Assembly (NCBI GenBank): GCA_947501445.1
Contig: CANMVS010000018.1
Span: 1 to 64,000 of the forward strand
Direction: 5' to 3'
From: an uncultured Rhizobiaceae group bacterium
GTDB lineage: Bacteria; Pseudomonadota; Alphaproteobacteria; Rhizobiales; Rhizobiaceae
Length of the DNA stretch: 64,000 nt
The notes under the pieces are model-generated. The model saw only the letters and a list, made by a program, of their open reading frames with translations. It ran no database searches and was not told the DNA's origin. Positions 51,617 through 60,736 of this stretch are shown here, piece by piece. Positions within the stretch are counted from its first letter, which is position 1. Each line of letters starts with the position of its first letter. The position numbers and the translations under genes were made by a program.

Positions 51617-52510
51617 GTGGGAGACTTATCCTCAATATTGAGACGGGCTTTTATTCCGATCTTCATATTACTTCTCATCGCTTGCGTTGCATCAATCGTC
51701 ATAATGCTGCGGGAAGTGGCCATGCGGCATGTGGAAGATGAGGCCAGAGCTCTGTTGACCACGGCACTTGCAGTAAGAAGCTACACTGTAAAAAATGTAT
51801 ATCCGTCACTCGTACAAATTGAGGACGACATATTTCGCCCTGAAACGGTTCCATCATTTGCAGCACAATCAGTTTTTGCAGAAGCGAGTAAAAACAACAG
51901 CACATATACATATCGTGAGGCAGCGCTTAATCCCACCAACCCCAATGATCGCGCTACGGCCTTCGAAACAGAATTGATATTGCAGTTTCGCAAGGACGAA
52001 ACACTATTGGAACTGAGTGGCACCAGGACAGTCGGAAACAAAGCGGTTTTTTATCTGACACAGCCTGTCAGGATCAAGGACGAAGCATGCCTGGCCTGCC
52101 ATTCAACACCGGAAGTGGCACCCGCCTCGATGTTGAAAACCTATGGTGCTGCCAATGGTTTTGGTTGGGAACTGGATGAGATCATCGGCATCCAGATACT
52201 GACCGTACCCATGACGCGGGAAATCCAGACGACTTTGCGATTTGCCGTTTTGATTGTCGTAACAAGTATCGTGCTGTTTTTCATATTTTATCTGACTGTT
52301 TCTGTGGCCCTTCAAAAATATATGGTCAGACCGTTGAAAGTACTCGCCAATGCTGCAGAACGTGCCAGCCTGCATGATACGTCGGAACCTTTACCCAACG
52401 GCGGCTCAATGGAAATTCAAAAACTGTCGCATGCCATAGAAAGACTGCGCAAAAGTCTGCGTCTGTCCATAAAGCAGAGCGACCGCACTTCCGGGGGTAG
52501 CACCCCATGA
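51617..52510 (+). CDS. DUF3365 (Tll0287-like) haem-motif protein with HAMP
   Basis: A 297-residue membrane sensor-like protein. One membrane helix (AFIPIFILLLIACVASIVIM) is followed by a periplasmic DUF3365/Tll0287-like domain with AVRSYTVKNVYPSL and a c-type haem motif CLACH near residue 160 (DEACLACHSTPEVAP). Then come a second helix (LIVVTSIVLFFIFYL) and a HAMP-like region (YMVRPLKVLANAAERAS). No kinase or cyclase output follows. GTG 51617 is chosen because TAAGGA lies upstream; TTG 51557 would add 20 residues. The stop overlaps the MscS gene (ATGA), so the two are coupled. Confidence 0.85.
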   Translation: MGDLSSILRRAFIPIFILLLIACVASIVIMLREVAMRHVEDEARALLTTALAVRSYTVKNVYPSLVQIEDDIFRPETVPSFAAQSVFAEASKNNSTYTYREAALNPTNPNDRATAFETELILQFRKDETLLELSGTRTVGNKAVFYLTQPVRIKDEACLACHSTPEVAPASMLKTYGAANGFGWELDEIIGIQILTVPMTREIQTTLRFAVLIVVTSIVLFFIFYLTVSVALQKYMVRPLKVLANAAERASLHDTSEPLPNGGSMEIQKLSHAIERLRKSLRLSIKQSDRTSGGSTP

Positions 52511-54039
52511 TGCGCATTCTGATTTCCGGCCTCGCCAGTATCATCGCCTGGACGAGCTACTATTTTGTGTCCAATGATACAATCGTTGCCGATGACAGCG
52601 TTGCAAATGTGCTCGAGGTTTTTGCCACTGTCCTGAGCGGTGTTACGTTGATTTTACTGCTTGGCTGGCTCGTTCTTCAATTCATATTCGGTAACATATT
52701 CAATCGGAACGCCACCGGTCTCAGCAAAGTTCTCGTCTATTGCATATTGTCTTTTGTAGTCAGTGCGCTGGTGCTCAAACTTCTCGGCTTTGATATTGGT
52801 GCCGCTCTGGCAACATCGGCAGTCCTTGGTGCCATTGTCGGCCTTGCCATGCAACCGACGCTCGGCAGCCTGGTGTCAGGTCTTGCCATTCAAATGGACA
52901 AAATACTGAACGTTGGAGACAGTATCCGGTTCCGCGATGAGCTCGTACAGATAGTAGCGCTGAACTGGCGACATGCCGTGGCAAGAACCGACAGCAATAT
53001 GTTGATGATCATTCCCAATGCCATTTTGTCAAATGAAGCTCTAACCATCTATCCGGAGGACCGCTCAACACTGTTTGAGTGCAAGATCCCGGTGCCCATC
53101 ACAGTGCCACCTCAACTTGTCAGCAACATCCTGTCGGAAGCCATTGCAGATATGGAACATCTGGATTCAACAAGCCCGGTCATGGTTGCTCCGGTGGATT
53201 TTCAGCCGGTTTACGGCATAACAGAATACCGAATCAAATGTTATGCCCGATTTTACAATGACATTGATGAATTGATTGGCGAAATTTTGCGCAGATCCTG
53301 GTATGCGCTCAATCGCAACGACATCCACATGCCAATGTCATCCTACGTAACACAGAACCCGCACACTGTTCGTTTCACCGGTCGAGACCTTCTGCCTGAA
53401 CTGGTCAGTCTTCTCGATACACATTTTCCCGGATTGACGGAACGATTGAAACAGGATGATCCTGATCTGCAGCATGTTCGGCCGCTGCTATACGCACCCA
53501 ATGAACGCATTGTAACACCGGCTCATACGAGCGAACATTATTTGCTTTTGTTGCGCGGCAAGGTTCGGTTGGGAGAAGAAACCTATACCAATGTTCTGGA
53601 ATACGGTGTTTCAGCAGTGCCGCACTTATCCAAAATGGTTGTCCAGCGGCTGCCAAGATCTGCCTATATGCGCAACATTGTTGACTGGCTGGCTGAGGCA
53701 ATCGGACCCTATGCTGAACGTCTGGCGCGTGAAACGGCGGCCAAGGCCGGATCGTTGGATCAGCTGGTAGAGCTTTTGGCCGCCGAAATCGACAATGACG
53801 AGGATCGGGAAAAATTCATTACCAAGGTTCATCTGCGCCCGATCGACAAGCTGCGCCCAGGTGTCATTTTGCCCCTGCAAACCGATATTTCCGGCCGGAT
53901 CATGACAGTTCCACCATTGGTTTCCGATACGGAAACGCTCTTCATTGCTGTCTCACCCCAATGTCTTTCCGCGCTGGATGACATTCCGAAAGTTCACAGC
54001 GCCATGCAGACTGGTCAACCTGCCGCCAAACAGGCCTGA
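52507..54039 (+). CDS. MscS family mechanosensitive channel with extended C-terminus
   Basis: A 510-residue inner-membrane protein. Four N-terminal helices lead to the MscS core: GAIVGLAMQPTLGSLVSGLAIQMDKILNVGDSI with the pore helix, then the beta domain and C-terminal alpha/beta domain (FECKIPVPITV). After residue about 300 there is an extra region of some 200 residues, with a cupin- or cNMP-like segment (HYLLLLRGKVRLGEETYTNVLEYG) and no recognised name. It starts at ATG 52507, overlapping the haem-motif protein gene, which suggests that the channel is controlled by it. Confidence 0.85.
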   Translation: MMRILISGLASIIAWTSYYFVSNDTIVADDSVANVLEVFATVLSGVTLILLLGWLVLQFIFGNIFNRNATGLSKVLVYCILSFVVSALVLKLLGFDIGAALATSAVLGAIVGLAMQPTLGSLVSGLAIQMDKILNVGDSIRFRDELVQIVALNWRHAVARTDSNMLMIIPNAILSNEALTIYPEDRSTLFECKIPVPITVPPQLVSNILSEAIADMEHLDSTSPVMVAPVDFQPVYGITEYRIKCYARFYNDIDELIGEILRRSWYALNRNDIHMPMSSYVTQNPHTVRFTGRDLLPELVSLLDTHFPGLTERLKQDDPDLQHVRPLLYAPNERIVTPAHTSEHYLLLLRGKVRLGEETYTNVLEYGVSAVPHLSKMVVQRLPRSAYMRNIVDWLAEAIGPYAERLARETAAKAGSLDQLVELLAAEIDNDEDREKFITKVHLRPIDKLRPGVILPLQTDISGRIMTVPPLVSDTETLFIAVSPQCLSALDDIPKVHSAMQTGQPAAKQA

Positions 54040-54048
54040 TACTGTACT

Positions 54049-54153
54049 GGAGCAATTCACAGATTTTGGGCGGAAGCGGCAGAACCTCAATGCATCAAAA
54101 AATCAAAAGGCGGCACCGTTGTCCCGTTTCTGACAAAACGTGAAACGGTCTGG
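54049..54153 (+). repeat. Dispersed 103-bp repeat, copy 10
   Basis: A full copy from GGAGCAATTCAC to GAAACGGTCTGG, diverged in the first hairpin (AGATTTTGGGCGG) and well kept in the second. It starts 10 bases after the MscS stop codon. Confidence 0.88.
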
Positions 54154-54174
54154 TGAAGAAAATACGAGGTCACA

Positions 54175-54975
54175 TTATTGTTGCTGGGACCCGATGGCCT
54201 TTTCATAAAGATGCCAGGTGGCGTGACCCAGAATAGGCAATACGACGATCAGGCCAAGGAAAGCCGGGACCATTGCCAGGATGGCCAGAACTGTAACTAC
54301 AATGCCCCATGAAATCATCGGCAACGGGCTTTTTATGACAGTCTTGAAACTCACGATAATCGCAGAAACAAAATCGAGCTCACGATCAAGCAGCAACGGC
54401 ATCGCAATTACCGTTGCGGAAAACAATACGAACGCAAGCCCTGCACCAAGCACGGTTCCAACGGCCAGAAACCCCAACCCTTCCTGTGTCGTCGATATTA
54501 TTTCAAGGAACTTGGGGATGCTTGAAAAACTCTTGAAACCAAGAAAGAGCGCCAGCAGCAGACGAATCTGATAAATCCACATCCAGAATATGAACAGGAC
54601 CACAAAGGCCATCCAGCTGAATTGCCTTTCACGCTGCCTGAATACAGTCAGCAGTATTTCACGCCATACCAGCGGCCGCCCTGCGGCAAGACGCCGGCTG
54701 ATTTCATAAAGACCCACCGCGGCAAACGGACCAATCAGTGGGAAACCGATTGCAACCGGAATAATCATCCACGGCATATTGAGCAGCCTCAGTGCGACAA
54801 GGATAAACAGGCCTCCCAGGGTAAAAATTCCACCAAAAAACAACCCGTAGAGCGGTGCATGAACAAAGTCGGCAATGCCGGCTTTCAAAGCGGCGGCGAT
54901 GTCTCCATAGGAAACTGCGCCGACCGCTGGCATTTTGGGCGGTTGATAAGATGCTGCATCACTATTGCTTGTCAT
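54175..54975 (-). CDS. DUF2189 family membrane protein
   Basis: A 266-residue membrane protein with six or so hydrophobic segments. The FGGIFTLGGLFILVALRLLNMPWMIIPVAIGFPLIGPFAAVGLYEISRRL block is characteristic of DUF2189. Function unknown. ATG 54975 with AAAGGG upstream is chosen rather than a longer frame that runs into intergenic sequence. Single gene, divergent from the exported repeat protein. Confidence 0.88.
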   Translation of the reverse strand: MTSNSDAASYQPPKMPAVGAVSYGDIAAALKAGIADFVHAPLYGLFFGGIFTLGGLFILVALRLLNMPWMIIPVAIGFPLIGPFAAVGLYEISRRLAAGRPLVWREILLTVFRQRERQFSWMAFVVLFIFWMWIYQIRLLLALFLGFKSFSSIPKFLEIISTTQEGLGFLAVGTVLGAGLAFVLFSATVIAMPLLLDRELDFVSAIIVSFKTVIKSPLPMISWGIVVTVLAILAMVPAFLGLIVVLPILGHATWHLYEKAIGSQQQ

Positions 54976-55349
54976 GATCACCCTTTCCGTAGCGGGAAAA
55001 TGCTCTGGCATTACAGTATTTTGTACCAAGCAAACCTGGCATTGTGCAGGTGCAATTGTAACACAGGTTACACCATGCCGCGAGCCACACGTCTGTTGTG
55101 ACGGCGTCATGCTATGACATTCCAACAAAAGCCACTCACTAGCCGTTGATATCTCCCAAGCACACCAAATTGCCCAAATAGGGCGATAGGACTTGCCGGA
55201 GCCGTCAGCAACGATATTAAATTAAGCGTTCATCTCTATACTGCCGATAATCAACCGCAACGTTCAAAGTCATGCAATTCAAGCTTACTATCAGTCCCCA
55301 GCCCGTTCGAGGCCACCATCCATCAGGTTTAAAATCAGGAGCGACCACT
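54976..55349. other. Intergenic region, DUF2189 and exported protein
   Basis: A 374-base divergent gap without a recognised gene. It contains the dyad at 55057-55072 and an A+T-rich stretch near 55200-55260. Both flanking promoters should lie here. Confidence 0.5.
55057..55072. promoter_or_regulatory. Dyad upstream of the DUF2189 gene
   Basis: TGTAAC and GTTACA arms with a four-base spacer form a perfect 16-base dyad about 80 bases before the DUF2189 start. It is typical in form of a dimeric repressor site; the regulator is unknown. Confidence 0.45.
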
Positions 55350-56033
55350 ATGTCATTTGTCAAACCAACACTATTTGGAGCATTGGCGCTGGCTTTAATC
55401 GTCAATATCCCGGTGGATACGGCCGGTGCAGATACGCTTGGCAAAATTGGTTCGGCTGTCCAGGGCGCTGGCAAGGCGATCAAGAAAGGCGCAGAAAATA
55501 CCGGCAAGGCCATTGTCAAAGGTGCCGAAAATACCGGCGAGTTCATTGGTGAAGGTGCCAGGAAAACCGGGGAAGCCCTGAGCGGCAGCGAACCGGAACA
55601 GCAACTGATCTCCACCCAATTGCCGGAACCTGAACGCACACTTTTTGTACAACAGGCAACGAATGCCTCGACAAATGGCACAATGTTGACCCTGTCCGGC
55701 CTGACCCCGTCCACCTATTATTTTTCTGATCTGCCCATTCGAAACGCCGGGCACCTCAACCACAGCGATTTTGCGGCCCTGTGGCTTGACGGTGGGCTTG
55801 ATGGTTTCAAGGCCGATCCGCCCAACGCGGTTATCACGACACCCGGTCAGATTGATGATGACCCGATCGTGGTAAAACTGCTCAGTGCGACCTATGACGG
55901 ATCCGTGATGCAGTTTCGTTTCAGCATCATCTCCGGCAAATTGCCTGATACCGCCCAGGACATAGCCCTGTTCATAGATGCCAATAAGCCCGATCAACTC
56001 AGAACTGCCGGTGAAATCGAAACGGATCAATGA
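55350..56033 (+). CDS. Exported protein with 11-residue amphipathic repeats
   Basis: A 227-residue protein of unknown function. A signal peptide (MSFVKPTLFGALALALIVNIPVDTAGA) precedes about four imperfect repeats of the form GAENTGKAIVK (residues about 38-80), which would form an amphipathic helix like those of Apo-type or LEA-like proteins. The rest is a globular part with GLTPSTYYFSDLPIRNAGHLNHSDFAALWLDGG. ATG 55350 has AGGAG upstream. Secretion is supported by the signal peptide; the helical repeats suggest membrane or surface association, but this is inference. Confidence 0.75.
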   Translation: MSFVKPTLFGALALALIVNIPVDTAGADTLGKIGSAVQGAGKAIKKGAENTGKAIVKGAENTGEFIGEGARKTGEALSGSEPEQQLISTQLPEPERTLFVQQATNASTNGTMLTLSGLTPSTYYFSDLPIRNAGHLNHSDFAALWLDGGLDGFKADPPNAVITTPGQIDDDPIVVKLLSATYDGSVMQFRFSIISGKLPDTAQDIALFIDANKPDQLRTAGEIETDQ

Positions 56034-56267
56034 TTTGGTAGGGTGATTCCGGGCAATTGCGCCACGGTTTGCCATGCGCGCGACCAATGAGCTTTGCCAG
56101 CGGTGCAACCGTCAATTGGTTCAGCGACGTGGATCAACCGGTGATCACGGCTGATTTAGCTGAAGTGATTCGTGTCATTGCAGCAAACTGCTATCGTAAC
56201 TGTATCTCCTGCATAATCGTTGGTGCCCTTGCCGCGATACCCGCCAGGAGCTGGATGGAGATAGAAC

Positions 56268-57677
56268 TTGGCTCTCATTGAGTTTGTCACCAAGCATTTC
56301 CGCCGTGGAACCAGGCGAGACCAGCTGCCGGGACGCGTGCGCACTGCGTTGAATGAGCGGGAACGGGCCAATGAAATAATGGCCCGCCTGATACAGCTGA
56401 CCATTGTCATGATTTTCTCGCTGATTTATGCCATCAGCCCCAAAACCAGCCCTGACGAAGCCTTTTCACCCGTTCCCTATGTGCTGGGTGCCTATTTGTT
56501 TTTCAGTATCGTTGGATTGATCTGGTCGATTCGTCAGCGATTGCCCCATTGGGCAGTCTATGGATCGATCCTGTTTGATTTCGGGCTGCTCTACAGTTTG
56601 ATGATCAGTTTTCACATTCAATATATGCAACCGGCCTCATTTATTCTGAAAGCACCGACGCTGCTTTATGTCTTTATCTTCATCGCAATTCGTGCGCTGC
56701 GGTTTGAATCCCGCTTTGTGCTTGTATCCGGAATGGCCGCGGCCGCCGGTTGGGCTGCGATGATGTTCTATGTAATCCGCATCGACCCCGGGGATAATAT
56801 GCTGACCCGATCCTACGTCGACTATCTGACGTCAAACTCCATCCTGATCGGCGCGGAGATCGATAAAATCCTGTCCATTCTGCTCGTAACCGGTGTCCTG
56901 ACACTGGTCGTCAATGCTTCCAACAATCTGCTTGTCACCGCCGTAACAGAACAGGTTGCAGCCAGCGATCTCTCGCGTTTCTTCGACACAAGCGTTGCCA
57001 GTGGTATTCGCGAAAATGCCGAACGGCTGGAAGCCGGAAAGGGCGAGACCCGCGAGGCTGCCATATTATTTGTCGACATTCGTGGTTTCACCCGAATGGC
57101 GGCGGACATGGAGGCGTCTGAAGTCATGGCAACGCTTTCTCACTATCAAAGCCGGATCGTTCCCATCGTTCAAAATTGCGGTGGTGTCATCGACAAGTTT
57201 ATCGGTGATGGTATCATGGCCACATTCTCCATCGGTGGCGATCGGCCTGCCAGTTCAGCAGCAGCCGTACAAGCAGCGGAACGCATCCTGCTCGACGTGC
57301 AAAAATGGTCTGCGGAAGATCCGGCGCTCAATGCGGTTCACGCATCGGGTATCGGAATTGGCGTTGCCTCGGGATCCGTTGCATTTGGTGCCGTTGGCCA
57401 GGAGAACCGACTGGAAATCACGGTGATTGGATCTGCTGTCAATTACTCGGCCAAACTGGAGAAGCACAACAAGGTTTTGGGCTCGCAGCTGATTGTCGCC
57501 GACAATACCTACAGGGAAGCGCTGGCAAGCGGGTTCAAGAGCAGCCTGATAGCACAATTCCAGAACACGCAAGTGGAAGGCACCACAGGCCAACAGGCCA
57601 TTGTGGTGCTGGATATCGCAGGCGCAGTACAGCCTTTCGGCAGACAGCAACGTCCAGTCGAGCCTATCAGGCGATAA
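56268..57677 (+). CDS. Membrane class III adenylate/guanylate cyclase
   Basis: A 469-residue protein. Six membrane helices within residues 38-240 lead to a class III cyclase catalytic domain at about 255-450. The two metal-binding aspartates are in ILFVDIRGFTRMAADM and IDKFIGDGIMATF; the transition-state region reads GSAVNYSAKLEK, with Lys where Arg is usual. It would make cAMP or cGMP. The start is TTG 56268 with GGATGGAG upstream, as no suitable ATG exists. A single gene between two exported-protein genes. Confidence 0.88.
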   Translation: MALIEFVTKHFRRGTRRDQLPGRVRTALNERERANEIMARLIQLTIVMIFSLIYAISPKTSPDEAFSPVPYVLGAYLFFSIVGLIWSIRQRLPHWAVYGSILFDFGLLYSLMISFHIQYMQPASFILKAPTLLYVFIFIAIRALRFESRFVLVSGMAAAAGWAAMMFYVIRIDPGDNMLTRSYVDYLTSNSILIGAEIDKILSILLVTGVLTLVVNASNNLLVTAVTEQVAASDLSRFFDTSVASGIRENAERLEAGKGETREAAILFVDIRGFTRMAADMEASEVMATLSHYQSRIVPIVQNCGGVIDKFIGDGIMATFSIGGDRPASSAAAVQAAERILLDVQKWSAEDPALNAVHASGIGIGVASGSVAFGAVGQENRLEITVIGSAVNYSAKLEKHNKVLGSQLIVADNTYREALASGFKSSLIAQFQNTQVEGTTGQQAIVVLDIAGAVQPFGRQQRPVEPIRR

Positions 57678-57792
57678 ACCGGTGACTTTCGGATAAACCC
57701 AGCGTCATCATGGGGAAACATTGATTGAATATGTAAATTAGTCAGTTTTTACTGGTTATTTTTGGTATTTTCTCATTCCTGATTCGTTATTA

Positions 57793-57820
57793 TTGACAAT
57801 GCGACCCGGATATATAAAAC
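57793..57820 (+). promoter_or_regulatory. Sigma-70-like promoter of the barrel protein
   Basis: TTGACA (57793-57798) and TAAAAC (57815-57820) with a 16-base spacer in an A+T-rich region. It lies about 140 bases before the outer-membrane protein start, implying a long 5' leader. Not verified. Confidence 0.4.
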
Positions 57821-57960
57821 TTGCCACAACTCGGATGTTTTGTTGTTTGTTTCACGCAGATTTTAAGAAAAACGATGATGCAATTTGCATTGTCCAGCCG
57901 ATTTTCTGCATCACGGCATGTAAAACCATTTGATGAAATAAATTTGTTTGAGGCGATGGG

Positions 57961-59076
57961 ATGGTTTTTTCGAATTCAGGAAATAAAGGTCGGCGTGGTA
58001 TTGCCAGTGCAAACAAATATCACGCAACCGCTCTTGTATTGTTGTGTCTTTTTGCAACGTCCTCCATTGCCCGTGCGCAAAGCCCGGTTGAAGGATTGGC
58101 GGTTTCTGTCATTGAAAACGCCGATGAACGGATCGGTTCGCGGCTCTCTGCGGTTTTTGAACTGCTGGGTGCGGCACCGAGTATTCACAGCGTGCCTGGA
58201 GCAAATTTTGGCGAGCCGGGCCTGTTAACCTCCAATGATCCGAACAGACCTATTCCAAAATTCGGCGGCTGGGTTTCAACAACCGGCACCTATTGGGAGC
58301 GGCCGGACAAGGGACGGACATCCGGATACGACGGTCACAGGTATGGTGTCGCAGCAGGCGTGGGACTGCCATTCAAAGGCCCCTGGCAGGGGTCGGTTTT
58401 TGTTGGTGCCGATCATTCGTCGGTTGACTATACCAATGGTGAGAATGTCAGCGCAAATGCCGGATTTAGCGGCATTGAAGTTCGCCGCCAGGGCGACAAT
58501 GGTATCATGGCCGGTTTTTCTGCTGTTGTCGGCTATTCCGAAAGTGAAGCCAACCAACCCGTACCGCTCGGACCTTTCACCCGTGCGGCAACTGCTGACT
58601 ATGATTCCTATTTTACCGCATTCATTGGATCGGTGGGAAAACGTGTCAAAGTGTCGGACAGAAACTCAATTCGATTTACCGGCAGCGCCGCCTATGGCGG
58701 TGAATGGACCGAGCAGTATAATTTTATTCTGGGACCCAGACAATTCACCATCGACGAGACCTATACCCATGTGGTTGATTTTCAGTTTGAAGTAGCCCTG
58801 GAGCGGGTTCTGGACATTGGTCAGGGCGGCGCAATCGAAGTTTTTGCCGGTGTTTTGAGCCATAAGGTTGTCGGCAGCGACCAAACTGTCGGCTTTGCCG
58901 GGCGATCCTTTGATATCGGTGATAGCGAATCCGACAGTACCGGTGGTTTTGTCGGTGCCGGAATGACAAGCCGCTTTGGTGATCACTGGCGCGCTGCGGC
59001 GCGGGCGCAGATCTACTATGGATCAGATGAAACATTTGCGACCGGGGGTACGTTAAGGCTCGTGGGCATATTCTAG
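57961..59076 (+). CDS. Outer-membrane beta-barrel protein (autotransporter-like)
   Basis: A 371-residue protein. An N-terminal signal with a 15-residue lead (ALVLLCLFATSSIARAQ) is followed by about 65 residues and then a beta-rich C-terminal domain of some 280 residues with alternating Tyr, Phe and Gly strands (RYGVAAGVGLPFKGPWQGSVFVGADHSSV) and a terminal Phe, as needed for outer-membrane insertion. This resembles the autotransporter beta domain without a passenger. ATG 57961 is the best start; the frame gives a long n-region. Its TAG stop lies in CTAGACCGT, like a repeat end. Confidence 0.78.
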   Translation: MVFSNSGNKGRRGIASANKYHATALVLLCLFATSSIARAQSPVEGLAVSVIENADERIGSRLSAVFELLGAAPSIHSVPGANFGEPGLLTSNDPNRPIPKFGGWVSTTGTYWERPDKGRTSGYDGHRYGVAAGVGLPFKGPWQGSVFVGADHSSVDYTNGENVSANAGFSGIEVRRQGDNGIMAGFSAVVGYSESEANQPVPLGPFTRAATADYDSYFTAFIGSVGKRVKVSDRNSIRFTGSAAYGGEWTEQYNFILGPRQFTIDETYTHVVDFQFEVALERVLDIGQGGAIEVFAGVLSHKVVGSDQTVGFAGRSFDIGDSESDSTGGFVGAGMTSRFGDHWRAAARAQIYYGSDETFATGGTLRLVGIF

Positions 59077-59173
59077 ACCGTCGTTTGGCGTTGCTGTGCC
59101 ACTGAAACGTATTTCGAGCCTTGTCACCAAATTGGTTTTTTGACAGTCCTTACAGTCGCGGAGTTTGGTTCCG

Positions 59174-60274
59174 ATGAAACAGACGGCCATACCTTTCCAC
59201 TTTTTCCGCGGTGGCACGTCACGCGGTGCCTATATGCGCAAATCCGATCTGCCTGAGGCCCATACCTTACTGGCAAAAGTTCTGACCAGCGCGTTCGGTT
59301 CTGGCCATCCACTCAATATTGACGGTATTGGCGGTGGCGCGTCGGTCACCACCAAGGCTGCGATATTGTCGCCATCCAGTGAACCGGACATCGATGTTGA
59401 TTATTTCTTTGCGCAGGTTTCAGTCGATGAATGCCTGGTGGATTTCAATCCCACCTGCGGCAATATACTGGCCGGCGTTGGACCCGCAGCCATTGAAATG
59501 GGCATAGTTCGCGCTTGTGCAGATGAAACCAGGGTTCGCATTCGGGCGGTGAATACCGGCGCGCGTGTTGAAGCCATTGTGCAGACGCCGGGCGGCATAG
59601 TGCGCTATGACGGAGATGCTGCCATTGATGGCGTTCCCGGAACTGCTGCACCCATTGTACTGCACTTCATGGATATTGTCGGTGATGTCACCGGGGCGAT
59701 GCTGCCCACCGGAAAGGCACGTGAAACGATCAATGGGATTGAGGTGACGTGCATCGATGTGGCCATGCCGCTTTGTGTAGCGCGGGCAGAGGATTTTGGT
59801 CTGACGGGAGCGGAAACCACCGAGGCACTAGACTGTAATCATACATTTTTTGAACGGATGGAGCCCATTCGCCGTGAGGCCGAGCGCCGCATGGGCATTG
59901 GTGACGTGCCAACTTCTGTAATCCCAAAATTCGCGTTGGTTTCTTCCGCCCGCCATGGCGGCGGGTTCAGCGCTCGGTATTTCACACCCTTTCACTGCCA
60001 CCCCAGCATGGCTGTTACGGGCGCACAATGTCTTGCTGCCTGCGCGCTTGTGCCCGACTCAGTCGCGCATGGTCTGATGCCGCTTCCGTCGTCTCCTGCA
60101 GATATCAAGATTGAGCACCCCATGGGCACCATCAACGTACATGTGGATTTTTCACGAAATGCAGAGACACTCGATATACGCTCGGCAGGCCTTGGACGCA
60201 CGGCACGGCTGCTCGCGCGCGGTGAACTCTTCATACCGGCGTCAGTGTGGCCGGGTCATGGGCAGGTCAATTAA
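59174..60274 (+). CDS. PrpF family isomerase (4-oxalomesaconate tautomerase-like)
   Basis: A 366-residue protein with the diaminopimelate-epimerase-like fold of PrpF. The opening IPFHFFRGGTSRGAYMRKSDLP, then GIGGGASVTTKAAIL, and the active-site cysteine in NPTCGNILAGVGPAAIE are typical, with a second half GGGFSARYFTPFHCHPSMAVTGA. Related enzymes isomerise methylaconitate or 4-oxalomesaconate. Which substrate applies is not shown by its neighbours. ATG 59174 has GGAG upstream. Confidence 0.88.
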   Translation: MKQTAIPFHFFRGGTSRGAYMRKSDLPEAHTLLAKVLTSAFGSGHPLNIDGIGGGASVTTKAAILSPSSEPDIDVDYFFAQVSVDECLVDFNPTCGNILAGVGPAAIEMGIVRACADETRVRIRAVNTGARVEAIVQTPGGIVRYDGDAAIDGVPGTAAPIVLHFMDIVGDVTGAMLPTGKARETINGIEVTCIDVAMPLCVARAEDFGLTGAETTEALDCNHTFFERMEPIRREAERRMGIGDVPTSVIPKFALVSSARHGGGFSARYFTPFHCHPSMAVTGAQCLAACALVPDSVAHGLMPLPSSPADIKIEHPMGTINVHVDFSRNAETLDIRSAGLGRTARLLARGELFIPASVWPGHGQVN

Positions 60275-60491
60275 TTCCATGGAACTTCTGGTAAATCCAT
60301 GAAACGTCTGACTGGCACAACCCTTCAGATCTTGTGCGGCAGGCATGCCGGTTCAATTTCCCTGCCTGAATGTGCGCCGGGTTTCGGCGCGGCATTTTGT
60401 CTTTCATTCCAAACCAATGTTGCAGGGGTTCCATTTCGGTATTATAAGATGCATATATAATATATCTTTTAACACACGAAAGATCATTGTT

Positions 60492-60659
60492 ATGCCTGTA
60501 ATCAAACTGCTCACGCAGGGCTTCCTGCTACCCGGCACCATTGTCGTCAACTGGATTGGCGTCAGCATCGAAGAAGATTGCGGTATTTTGCGCTCTTTTA
60601 TCAACAGCAGTTTTTGGGGCGCACTTGCTTTGTGGATCGCGCTTGAATTCTACCTATGA
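60492..60659 (+). CDS. Small conserved membrane protein (55 aa)
   Basis: A 55-residue protein. The sequence LLTQGFLLPGTIVVNWIGVSIEEDCGILRSFINSSFWGALALWIAL has two hydrophobic segments joined by a charged loop (SIEEDCGILRSF). It resembles small unnamed proteins I recall from rhizobial genomes, with conserved LLPGT and EEDxGILRSF parts, but this could not be checked. ATG 60492 is chosen; upstream in-frame sequence is not protein-like. Confidence 0.6.
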   Translation: MPVIKLLTQGFLLPGTIVVNWIGVSIEEDCGILRSFINSSFWGALALWIALEFYL

Positions 60660-60736
60660 GGCCAACAGGCGTATCGTCTGAGACGACGGTTGGCATTCAA
60701 CAGGCTCCAAATTCAAAAAAGGTCACCCATTGGCGC

